64,000 nucleotides of DNA, from assembly GCA_002633005.1 (NCBI GenBank), contig NMRA01000007.1:177290-241289 (forward strand), given 5' to 3'. The position numbers and the translations under genes were made by a program. A model generated the notes under the pieces. The model worked only from the letters and a program-made list of their open reading frames with translations. It made no database searches and was not told the DNA's origin. This DNA is from Phoronis australis (lineage: Eukaryota; Phoronida; Phoronidae). Positions 50,080 through 61,342 of this stretch are shown here, piece after piece; position 1 is the stretch's first letter, and each line of letters starts with the position of its first letter.

Positions 50080-50790
50080 TAAGTAATGAAAAAATTGAGT
50101 AAAGATCCTTTTGGAACCAAAGAACCGTACCTTGATGTGGAAAGTGTACTGCAGTTTCGTACATTAATCAGGGACTTGGTTCACCACCAGGTTCGCCCTC
50201 TATCGTTGTAGAATAAAATGATAAAAACAATACCGGGGATTCCCTAATGTCTTGGGAATCCCGTAACAAATCTGAATACACTGCAGGTAGATCTATGTTA
50301 AGACTAGGTCTGTAGATTTGGATATCAGTTGCTTCTCGTACCCTGTGCTTCCACTTCTCTGGGTGTAGATTGAATATACTGAAGTCCTCATCAGAGATCT
50401 GGTGATGTAGATCTTTGGCATGCTCTTGGACAGCAGTAGGCTAATAGGTCGAAGGTTTGGGTTACGATGATCCTTAACCCTGGTCGATAATTGAACATCT
50501 TTCATTGATGGGGGATGGACCGAATAGCGTTAAATGGTTTGCGAAACGACTTGATGTTGTGTTTACGGTAGATGATCTGAATCCTTTCGGAGACGCCTCT
50601 TACGGGATTCCCCCCACATCAGGGAATCCCCGGTAATGTATTATTTTATTCTACAACGACAGAGGGCGAACCCGGTGGTAAATCAAGTCACTCCGTGAAA
50701 TATGGACGAAGCGGCTGTGCACTTTCCACATCAAGGTGCGGTTCTTTGGTTCCAAAAGGGATATTTACACAATATTTTCACACCTGAACA
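50080..50790 (-). mobile_element. Penelope-like element remnant between inverted terminal arms
   Basis: A left arm (about 50080-50265) and a right arm (about 50601-50790) are inverted copies of each other, roughly 80% identical. Each contains a perfect hairpin, GGGATTCCC...GGGAATCCC (50236-50262, 50604-50630), the segment CGCCCTCTATCGTTGTAGAAT or its variant, and CACTTTCCACATCAAGG. Between them the minus strand carries coding debris of a Penelope-like element. Such elements are often bounded by LTR-like repeats in direct or inverted order. The arms also preserve a parallel short frame (AVHFPHQG...VLWFQK) in both copies. Confidence 0.65.
50168..50594 (-). pseudogene. Penelope-like reverse transcriptase/GIY-YIG endonuclease C-terminal fragment
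   Basis: Read on the minus strand, 50594 downward gives VSERIQIIYRKHNIKSFRKP and FNAIRSIP, the linker after the RT domain in Penelope-like elements. It is followed, in shifted frames, by LSTRVKDHRNPN and then EHAKDLHHQISDEDFSIF and WKHRVREATDIQIYRPSLN, the second half of the GIY-YIG domain. The segment that should hold the lysine-rich hinge and the GIY/YIG core is missing, and at least one frameshift separates the parts. It is non-functional. Confidence 0.68.
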
Positions 50791-51345
50791 TTGCGTTGAA
50801 AAAGAAGCATTATTTCGAAAACATGTGCTTGAACCAAAACCGCGCGCATGTAGGGTAAGCATTTTTTTAGAGCAACTAGATATTTTCTCAGTTCTATAAA
50901 TTTCCCAAAAGTAATTACTACTGTCGACCATGATCGAACAGGAGTTTGTAGTCTACGTCATTAATTTCGAAGGTCGAAAGTCTCGACGGTAGGTGGTGCG
51001 TCAATTTTCCAACGAGATCTTCGTTGTAAGCTCCAGTCGGACTTGTTCTTCACGGCCCCCATCTTGATCTTGTTGATGAAAGACTCAGCACATTTGGTCA
51101 CTTCCGCCCACGTTGTCCAAAAACTTTTAAGTGATATCATTACACTGTTTTCAATTAGACGTTTTTGGAAATGAATAGACGCGATCCATTTTAATCACTG
51201 AGGAGTTTCTTCACGTGCGGCCATGTGCAGTGTATTTCTATCTCCTCCAATTACTTTGGAAGCGTGTGTCGCGTGCAATGTAGCTGCCTGTTCTGGATTC
51301 CTGACTGTTCGAAAACCTGGAAAACGATAACAACATATACATCAT

Positions 51346-51501
51346 GAGCGGCGCACCATAGGGGGCTGCAGGGGCTATAGCTCCCCCCCCCCAACTTTTT
51401 CCGTGATACGCCGCACATGGTCTATAGGCGGTGCACCACAGGGGGGCTGAGGAGGCTTTAGCCCCCCTCGACCACATTTTTCAGTGCTGCGCCGCCCATG
51501 T
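51346..51501. repeat. Two tandem 75-bp G/C-rich units
   Basis: Units starting GCGGCGCACCATAGGGGGCTG and GGCGGTGCACCACAGGGGGGC follow each other. Each passes through a TAGCTCCCCC or TTAGCCCCCC run to a CGCCGC(A/C)CATG end. The GGGGGCT...AGCCCCC blocks inside each unit can pair as a hairpin. Confidence 0.75.
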
Positions 51502-52594
51502 AACATGTACATACCTACCACAGTAATGAACGCAGAATGCGCCCAGCACAGTAAGTGTTGGAGGTTATCGCTGGGCATCGCAAATTGGAATTACAACAGT
51601 TTTTACGTCATCCAAAATGAAAATTGCAACTGAATTTTATGTCGAAACTTGAAATATATGCAAGATAAAAGAACGAGAAATATCTATAATACTTACACCA
51701 ATTAATAGATCGGCTAATAAAACATGACCGATTCATGTAACAAATTCATAAACACCACCTTTCTATCAAAACAGTCGAAAATATCACAGCACTGGAAAAT
51801 AACTGTGGAAACTGTTCTGATTCGCAGAACGTGCGTAGGAATTTTCGTCGGTAAATCTTTGCTGAACATTTATAGTTTTTAGAGCAGTAAAACTGCTTTT
51901 TCAGGAACGACACTTTGGTTCGATGCTTTTAGGTAACCCAAATGAACAAGTCGAATCAAATTTGCCGTCGTGCTCGCGTATTTACCCACCAGAAGACTGC
52001 ACACTAACCGTGAAATACGGTTTCCACCAGTGTATACGGATTGGCTCTAGGTTCCCGTATTTCACGACTTAATTATTTCACGGCGTATTGAACGGCCGCG
52101 CAAAAATAATACCCCGGGCAAAATAGATTACGATAAATACAGATACTGCACGTTAGGCTCTGCCTACTTGCGAACAGTAGGCTGGCCATGAAAGATTTCT
52201 GTGGTTCAGGAAAACTTTACCAGCCATCCACACAAGATCAGGAATACCAACAACTTTCATTTCTTTCAATATTTTTGGGAAAAGTTACTTATTTCTCGCC
52301 TTATTCCTTCAAAACTCCAAGGACGGTTACATTTTAAGAATCTTAAACAAAAAATGCAAACCTGTCACGAAATAGCCTGTGAAAAACAAGGGAAATGTCA
52401 ACTGTTTTGTTTACATCCTCACCGGCAAACACAACATATCCGCTGATATTGACCCGGGTGCAGTACCAGGGCCCACAACCATTAAACTTAAGTCGAGACT
52501 CAACTTGAAAATTAACGAAGACAAGCGATTTGTCAAATTTCAAGTGGAGTCTTAAATAAAGTTTCTTTGTCGCGGGCCCTGATCGCGTTATACA

Positions 52595-52683
52595 TACCGT
52601 AATCGTTCGGTTAACCGCCCTCCCCCGATTTTTTGGATTCGCCAATTTAACCGCCCAGGGCGTTAACCCGAACGATTACGGTA
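52595..52683. repeat. 89-bp palindrome (25-bp arms)
   Basis: TACCGTAATCGTTCGGTTAA plus CCGCCC is inverted at 52655-52683 as GGGCGTTAACCCGAACGATTAC plus GGTA. The loop is about 35 bp. The ends and size suit a MITE; no clear target duplication. Confidence 0.8.
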
Positions 52684-52781
52684 GTTTGACCAAAACGACT
52701 ACCTCACCGTGGCATTGTAGGTAACGCAACAGTTGGTCATGTTTTTATGAACAGGGCATCAAAACACTAATTGTTTACCTT

Positions 52782-53989
52782 TTTAAGTTCCATAATTATT
52801 GTTTAATTATGTATGTGTGTATGTTTTGTGATTAGTAAAACGAAGTACAAAACGTAAAATAAACAGAAATAAGCATACTGAAGTCATTCAAACTCAGTCA
52901 AGACTATCTCTTATGAATGTCTGGTAACCTTCATTACTTGCTTTGGTAAACCATGTCCATCCGTTTTCTGTTCTCGGCCATAACTGAAAGTCTCTATTGC
53001 TGAACACGACATGGAAACTAAAATTCTTAAGTCAATTTGCATCGTTTACGGAATATTTTCAAACTCACCTTTTGTGTTGATTCTTCTTTTCCNAATCGAA
53101 GCCTTAGTGAATCACTCAGAAACTCGCAATACTCTCTTTATCAAACCTTATGTTAAGACGATTTCCAAATCAATCCCGTCATAATTGCCAACACGAAAAA
53201 CGGATTTGGTCTTTTGGGCATTTTAAGACTATTTTAAATACGACAAATTTGTTAAGAATCGATGGCACAAAACGTGTAATAAGCATTACAAAAAGAAGTA
53301 GGTTTCGCGCGCAAACGCTGTGGACCATAAACAAGTAGGTCTCTTAGTATGAGTAGTAGTTAAATCGTAGTGGTGTAGTGGTAACGCACTCGCGCTCTAT
53401 GCGCAAGGTCGTGAGTTCGAGTCTTTGGTACTTGCAGTTTTTCCTGTTTGACACGTTCTCCGTGTTTCTTCTTTTCTTGGATAATACTTCAGGAATCAGG
53501 AAAATACTTGATTTTAAGAGGTAAAAACAGAAAAATTTCCTGGGAGTTTGCCCCCTTCCCGACCTCCCCCCATTCGGTGCTATATGCGCATCTACAATCG
53601 TGGTTCAGTTTGCGCAAATGTTTACAGTCGGACAAAATGTTGGCCCCCCCCCCTTGTGATATCCTAGATCCGCCACTGTTTAAGTTCCATAATTATTGTT
53701 TAATTATGTATGTGTGTATGTTTTGTGATTAGTAAAACGAAGTAGAAAACGTAAAATAAACAGAAATAAGCATACTGAAGTCATTCAAACTCAGTCAAGA
53801 CTTTCTCTTATGAATGTCTGGTAACCTTCATTACTTGCTTTGGTAAGCCATGTCCATCCGTATTCTGTTCTCGGCCATAACTGAAAGTCTCTATTGCTGA
53901 ACACGACATGGAAACTAAAATTCTTAAGTCAATTTGCATCGTTTACAGAATATTTTCAAACTCACCTTTTGTGTTGATTCTTCTTTTCC
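52782..53989. repeat. 311-bp direct repeat, second copy 897 bp downstream, first copy ending at an N
   Basis: 52782-53092 and 53679-53989 match without gaps and with about five substitutions. The first copy stops exactly at the N at 53093. The second begins exactly where the tRNA-headed repeat ends. This pattern suggests two haplotypes placed in series, one with the insertion. Confidence 0.92.
53272..53678 (+). mobile_element. tRNA-headed repeat (SINE-like), copy 1
   Basis: Shared with 62867-63272. Near 53367-53436 a tRNA-like segment has an A-box-like GTGTAGTGGTAACGCACTC and a B box GTGAGTTCGAGTC. The tail is C-rich and ends CTAGATCCGCCACTG, whose reverse complement CAGTGGCGGATCTAG is the terminus of the TIR family at 34109 and 36871. 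It has no ORF. Either a SINE or a DNA element that picked up a tRNA. Confidence 0.7.
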
Positions 53990-54478
53990 ATTTTCTGTTC
54001 CTTTTTTATTTTCAGAATTGCCAACCCTGTCAAATGATAGTAAAAACGTCACATGAGGTGGTGGCCACATGAGGTGGCGGTCATGTCATGCATGCTTCAC
54101 CCCATTAAGACATGTTACATCATTCTTCAACTATTGAACATATCTCCTTGGTGCCTTAACCATAAATTCTATTCAACAGGGAACCATAATAATTTAAAGT
54201 GGTCACATGTATGGTACGTTTGTCACGACACTAACAGTCCAACTGAGAAACGGTGGATGTAGTTAGTTACATTTCTCAAGGTATGCCAGTTTCGGGACAG
54301 TATTGGTTTTACGCCCAAAAACGTATTTTGGGATTATTGTTGAATTAGACCATAGATTATAGACAACAAATTCGCAACTCCGACATTTTCCTGCGTATTA
54401 TCCTAGGGCAGGCGCCACTCTCCTAAGTTATCTGTTTCAGTTTCCGGTTAGTGTATTGTGACGACACAACAGGCATGC

Positions 54479-54616
54479 GTTCAGTAGACGCCAGGACCTA
54501 GGCTAGGACCTAGCTAAAACCAAGTCAAAGTCACGTGTTCTTATTTAAAATTCACGGCAATATCTCACGCAATCTCGCGAAGTCTTGTTTTTCAGCGAGG
54601 TCCTAGCGTTACTGAA
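54479..54616. mobile_element. Palindromic MITE, TTCAGTAACGC ends (copy c)
   Basis: The left end GTTCAGTAGACGCCAGGACC and right end GAGGTCCTAGCGTTACTGAAC are inverted. The core GCAATCTCGCGAAGTCTTG matches the other copies. Confidence 0.76.
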
Positions 54617-55110
54617 CGGGAGGCAGGCGACCATGATTAGCAGACGACGTACTTGTTGGAAATAAAACCAGATCATTTGGTCAGGTGTCGCTTGTGAATA
54701 ATGACGTCATTGCTTCTGTGAGAGCACAGATTTCGTCCATTGAAAGTAAACGGAGTTGGCGGTCCATGTACTTATAGTCTATGATTAGGCTGACTTATTG
54801 ACGATTGCCTATAACCAGAGCTTTAAATAAACAAAGCACGTTGTTTTTGTGATTTTATTACAAATTGTCAATTTTCGACATTGTCTTCCAGACATTCCAT
54901 GTAATCAAGCCGGGTGACTTTACCAGTTGAATACGCTTATATATTTTGCCGGTCGTTGAGTGGAATTTAACTGCGCCAGCAGAGCATTAAACTGAGACGG
55001 CGGTGGTGCAGGTTCGATTTAATACGCGCTCAGGTCAATACCGGAAATCGTTTTTCTGGCGGATAATGTCCCTTTAAAGATGCGTTACATCGAAACTTTC
55101 TATCAAAAGT

Positions 55111-55281
55111 TTATGATTTAGGCTGCTCTATGTTACGAAATTAGTAATAGTCAACACCAGAATGATTTCTAGCACTGCCCTATTTATTCAGACCAAGCTC
55201 ATGAAATTTCGGGTCTCACTTCCAAACTGAGAAAGCAATAAGACAAGATCAGTTCTAAAACGATAAGTGGACTAAATTAAA
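55111..55281. mobile_element. MITE-like foldback element, TIR family TTTGATTTAGGCCACTT (copy 4)
   Basis: The left end TTATGATTTAGGCTGCT and right end AAGTGGACTAAATTAAAA are decayed inverted partners. The interior CAAGCTCATGAAATTTC resembles copy 2 (CAAAGCTCATAAAATTTC). Confidence 0.5.
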
Positions 55282-58200
55282 ACTGTTTTTGACAGAAAGT
55301 GAGTTTTAAACATTTGAATAATCAAGCACTGTTTCTCTAACTTTTTTTAACTTGCCAAGAACAACATGACAAGATTCCGGGACGCCGTTTTTTTGGAAAG
55401 CTGAATTCAGCAATTGTCCAAAGACTTCCTAAGCTCACGAACTCTGTTTAATCGCAATTGACATTCTCCAATTGTGCGAACACAACATTCTCTTGTCAGT
55501 TTCAATTCAACGTATTAAATAATTGACAAATACCAATAATCATTATCACATGTGGTTTTGTTCATTTAAATACCGGCTGCAGTTCCTGACGCTACGCCAA
55601 TTATGAAACGCTTCTGAAAAGCAATGAAATTTCTTCGCGCGTTCAGAGGTGACTCGGTGCGTGATTTGCTTCATTTGGAGCGCAGTATGGGAATACGAAA
55701 GCCAATTAGATTACGAAACTCGCCAAAATTGTTCATCACTACAGTTAATTAGGAAGCAGGGTTGTATTATTTACCATTATTGAACGTTCTACAACTTTTT
55801 GACACGTCAATAGACATCATAACAACTGTTGTACTGAACGAAATGCTGGAAAATAATGGTTGTTGCCAGGGTGAAGGGATTGCTGAAGGAGGGCATTGCT
55901 CAAGGCAACGATAATGCGCCATGCAGTTCGTAATTTGTGTCTCTGTGACATATGCTTTTATGAAACGCCGCTATCAAACCATGTCTCCATGCATCAAAAA
56001 CGAATTTCTTCCCAGTCAGATACTTGCTCTTCCGAAGCATTCTTATTCCAAGTTTTAAAGTGGCATTAAACCCGTGTTTTCTCTTTTGACTTAGGACATT
56101 TGTCGTTAAATATGGCTTTATCTTGTTCCTTACACAGTTTAGAAGTGATCGCCAAGTGACATCACATTTTATGACCTTGGTAGGAAGAAATAATCAACTG
56201 TCATTTTCCTAAGCACAGAAATCCCACTTATTTTGACTAAGGAAAAAGCTTGAGACCAATTTCTCAAGCCAAATCAAAGCTTGTTGTTTCAACGAAATAA
56301 CGGGTATAATGACACTTTAGATGAACTTAGTTACAATAAATTGTCTGTAATTCCCCTGACGGCCTTACTTCATCAGCTGCTGAGACTGACCCGCCGTGAC
56401 AAGCTGATAATAAGCTCAGCCTGAGGCAACAACAAACTGTTAACTCATCTCAAACCCGCTGGGGCAATCCCGAATTACACTGAGACATTCGAATCTCGCT
56501 GTAACCATACCTCAGGCACATTTGCTGCCTCGCCGTTCGTGCCACTGGAGTTTCGTATGTTATTTGTTGTTGTCTGATTTTTACAAGCTTATCTCTGTTG
56601 CATTTCTCTATTCACCCTTCTTATGCCAACTAACAGCTGTGCTGTGGGCGGCAACTCCGACGTGAGAAGGCTTGATAAACTGGATAGATTCCCGTAGATG
56701 CGTGATCTAAAATTCTTCACCTTCCCGACATGAGTGAGACAGGAAAATGTGCCTGATTTCCAAAACTAGGTCACGCGTTTTCTTATCTCCGGGACATATG
56801 AGAGTTCTATCGCCGTGTAATCCGGGACAGCCCTAAGGCACACAGATTGAGACTAATTTTATAATACAAAAGTGGCCTGAAACAAAGGCTGTATTTCTGA
56901 ATGCAGAGACTGCTGGCGTAAAGTTTATAGTAATGGCGACATACCTATGACCTTCAAACATTCACTCTGAGTAAGATGTTTTGATTGGCACAATAACCTT
57001 CCGTATTTTACCAACACTTTCAGCTGCCTTGGCACTGAAACACAGTTATAATGCATTAAAGCAAGACACAAGCCCACAAAAATGATTCCAAATAGCGGAT
57101 ACCGAAAATTGCATAAACCGGCGTTGTCGAAAGTTTCCAAGGAGGTAGGATTTTCAAATGACGACAAAGGCCTGCCCATAATTAATGGAAAAAAATAAAA
57201 ACACTATAATTGATACACACATTTTGTTGACGCTGTTCGACTCTTCAAATCTATATGTCCTTTAAAACAAGACAAATAGCTAGTCACGTACTGAAATAAC
57301 GTTGTGAATACCGTCGGCAAACATAGTATTCTCCTTTAAACCCCATGTCTACTCCCATCGACGAAGAACGAAGCAATTTTAAGGTTATTAAAGTGCAAAA
57401 GCGTCAACACTGACTATGAGTATTTATTTTTCAGCTTTGATATTTCTAAGACCAACGCGACTGCTATTATTCGTAATTCTAATCACAAACGTCTCATGCC
57501 GCTTCAAGCATACGTATTACACGTAATTAGGAGCGCCCCCATGAGACTTGATGAAGAAACAATTCACGTCATACATAAAAATGCATTCCGTTAAAAAATC
57601 TATACACCATAAAATTGCTTTATGATGTTCATTTTATCACGTGGAAGTCTATTGTAGTGTAAATGATCTTGTAACTAAATAATGCCATTCTGACTTTCAA
57701 TATTTGAGGTGGTATTTTTTGAAGTCTTTGAATTTTTATTAAGTTGAAACACCAGCATTTAAAACGCACTTATCCAAACGTGAAAATCATTAATACGATT
57801 AGGTTAAAAGCAGCAGTAGAGAACCTACCTATTACTCCGAGACATTCATTTTGATTAACGAGCTTTAATTCGCAAAGAACTTTTTCGTACTTTTCCAGAG
57901 GTTTTCGTGGCTTTGCTGAAATAGAAATATTATAAATTGTGCATTACAAAAAAGAGGGTGAAAGGAACTGGAGTGAGCCCGACAACGCCAAGACACTTGT
58001 GGCAACTAAATTTGGTACCGTCATGCAACAGATACGTGACCAGCCCGGGTTATGTACTTTTTACCCATGAATCAACACTTGTCTTTTTATATTGGCGCTC
58101 TTTAGAGAAATGAGAGCACTAAAGTGACTTCCGATTGATCCCGACTCAGATTTGGTGGACAGTATAGAAATTAACTAATACATAGCGGTTCATTAATTTA

Positions 58201-58581
58201 AAAACAGAGGAATAAATCCCAAAGTCAATCCCTCACATCGCTTGTTTAGCACTAATTTATTTTAGATTTTTGACACTGGCTGCGATCGAAATTCTGCCGT
58301 TTTATTACCCACAGCCACCTGTCTTTGTCGGGGATTCTTCTTTGGAGTGGGAAACGTGGAACATGATGTCCTTGTTCATCCATTGATATGAAAAGAGGTT
58401 TGCCTTTTTAGTAAGCCATTAGTACATCTCATCACACAGCAGTGTAAATTTGCCCGCATTATAATACTAGGAAAGGTGGGGTTAAAACAACGCTGTTTAC
58501 CATTGGTTTGAAACGTCTTGTCTGCATTACATGAAATATGTAGATGGCGCTGAACGCCTGTCTACTAAAGACCTGGGTAGA

Positions 58582-58700
58582 GTTCAGCAGGCCTAAACGT
58601 AGGACCTACGCTAGGACCTCGCTAAAATCTAGACAAAGTCAAGTGTTTTCGTTTGAAATACGCAGCAATATCTCACGTAATCTCGCGAAGTCTTGCTCAC
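58582..58700. mobile_element. Palindromic MITE, TTCAGTAACGC ends (copy d, right end lost)
   Basis: It has GTTCAGCAGGCCTAAACG, GGACCTACGCTAGGACCTC and the core CACGTAATCTCGCGAAGTCT. After CTTGC the similarity stops, so the right inverted end is missing. Confidence 0.65.
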
Positions 58701-61342
58701 GGTCTGAACTCACGGCTGACCGACGTCGTCTGGCGGGATAGTGAATTTCATGGCGCAGCTATTTCAGAAGTCGACCGTTAGTGGGCAGGTGAGCTTACTT
58801 GCAAACCTCTAGCAAGGTATAGGACTGTGTTCCGCAGATTGAAGACACGGGATCGTGAGAGCACTAGAGAAGAGAAATCTTCGCTTATGGAACGGAAAGA
58901 ATGAATTCATAATAGCCCGTCCCCAATTACACAGCGACAGACTCTCTCCGTTGTTTCAAGTTCATTGAATGTCAGATATATTTTCACAGGTCATATCGGA
59001 AACCACCGAGGTGTATTGCCGTGGAAATATTCCCGATTTCACCTGTTTAAAAGTACCAGAATTGAAAGGTATCTTCAAAAAAATGTGATGCTGGTTCGAT
59101 TCAAAAGTAACCCAACGAACTTGCTTTACGCACGCGCTCCACATTTTCTTGTCTTTGATAGATTTCGGGAAGGCGACGAACTTAACAATCTTCATAGGCA
59201 CGCATCCACGGTACTTTGTCAAGTTTATAAAGCTTTCACCACTCGGAGATACAGCCCATAATACTGCGTTGTCGTTGAAAGGACGAATAGAGTAATGTAG
59301 CCGAGAAAAACTTGCAAGGCCATACGAAAACCACAAAGAACATATGGAACTCCAATGGCGCAAAAACTCCAGGCGGCATTCTTTGTAAATACAGCGGGAT
59401 TCGAATGCAGCTGTGCCGTGTAATCCAGGACGGCCCTATTCATTCCAACCTAAAAGATCAGTCACTGTAATGGCCAACATTTTGCTAGTGTACCTAATCG
59501 CGAAAAACTAGCCTTTCACTCGCGTAGTTTTGTGGAATTCCAAGACTATTAGCACCAAACATTTTAACAACTCGACTCCTTGGCTCATAGTATACGCGTT
59601 AATCGCGTCAATTCATACCAGGTCGCGGATTCCGGTAAGGAACTAATTATGATACGTGACCCTTTCAATTATGCGTGAATTTGATTCAGAACCTGAGAGT
59701 AGAAGTGGAGTCCGTTACTGTTGATGTTTAGCTGGCATATGTTAGTGGGTAATAAACAATGAAATGAAAATTGGCCCCATTAGAAGAATTCAATGACACA
59801 GTGACCTGTTGGTGATGTGTTGAGAGGAAAGTTTCAGAGATAAAACAACTACATGGTCTAAAACTGCTTTCGGCATTTCCTCTAGTCATTTTGGCATTTT
59901 AGACACTTGCTGCTCACTTTTCCCAAATTTCTTGTAAATATGTGCATGTATTTGAATTTGAATACAGGCACAGCGTCGCCGTACGCCTATTTACGCAAAT
60001 CATTCCGCTGATGATATATTAAACGCATACACAGAGGCATCCAAAACCCAGACGCGAGAATTGAACTTTAATTAAATTTGATGACGTGAAATAAGCATTC
60101 ACCAAAACGGACATTCTCATATAATTGATCACGTTATAGTTAAGTTTGGCCACTGACGAAAAAATGAAATGCGGTATGCGTAAATCATGGTGAAAATTGC
60201 GCTTCCTCTTTTATTTTCGCAATTTGTATAGTGTAATGGAATTACTGTTTTTGTGTTATTCACTTATACTTACCAGTGCTTGAACGCAGTTATTTACACA
60301 CGCGTTCTTTATGTGAATGGTACTGGAGCTTCATTCATTTCTCTACTGCTATTTCGCAATGATATCGAGTTACGAAGAGACATTCTCAAATGACAATGAG
60401 CTTATTGGATTTTTAATGCATATCCGGTATCAAAGGTGTTTCGTGTGCACTTATTAATTCGAGCTGATGATCTCATTGTCTCTGCGCAGGGCTGTTCTCC
60501 ACGACTGGTGACAATAAATTATTGCTACATTTTAACTGTTGTTCTGATTTATTATTTCAAGTGAGAAAATTACATGAAAAAGAATAATGTTCTCTCCTCC
60601 TAAATTGGAGAGGTAGCATGTAGGCCTGGCGATCCACTTGCCTTCAGATCTGAGGCGTGTTTTAAAATCAGTTGAAATTGGTTTATTTATTCATTTAAAA
60701 AGAGATTTCCTTTCAATTTGTCCTCAACGACAAAATCATGGAATAAGCTGAGTAAGTCCGAAAACTGGTCTCAAAATTGTCCTTGCCACGATACCATTGA
60801 TTTCTACCTTATACAAAAATTGAGAGATCGTCTGCTATTGACAAAGGCGGCTCAGTTTTATGCTTTCCAATCCTGTCGAAACTGACCTGTCAGTGCGGAC
60901 AAAGATGGGCTCTGGCAAGGCTTGATACGTGTTTTGTGTGGTTTGGAGTGACCTGCTCTGTTAAGAAAGAGCTACCCCTTTAAGGCGTAGAATCAAGGTT
61001 AAGCATCCTTAAATTATGATTTGAAAAGTTAAATACGTGATAGACAAACTTCAAACGAACAATGAACTAGATAGAGGGTTATTTACCTTATTGATCAGAC
61101 CAACGCGATGGCTCACCAGCAACGCGTTCTATGAATTTAATAATTAGACCGCTTGCTCGTTTGCAAAAGTGGTCGTCAGTGCACGTGAAAAATCAGCATG
61201 AGGTATATTACAAACCTCTGTGAATTCACGCCGTGCAGAAACAGGCCCGCGTCCCGTAGAGGCGAGAACCTCGCGAAAACGCAAGACCACCAAGACTTCG
61301 GTAGATATTGTCAGAGACGGTGGCCATCCCGTTGGTCCTCCA

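Noticed and set aside
53367-53436. tRNA gene
   Set aside because: Box-like segments exist, but no closed cloverleaf with matching acceptor stem could be drawn and the sequence recurs as part of a longer repeat.
58962-59363. 133-codon minus-strand ORF
   Set aside because: No recognisable domain, no splice context, and an overlapping plus-strand ORF of similar length; most likely a chance stop-poor stretch.
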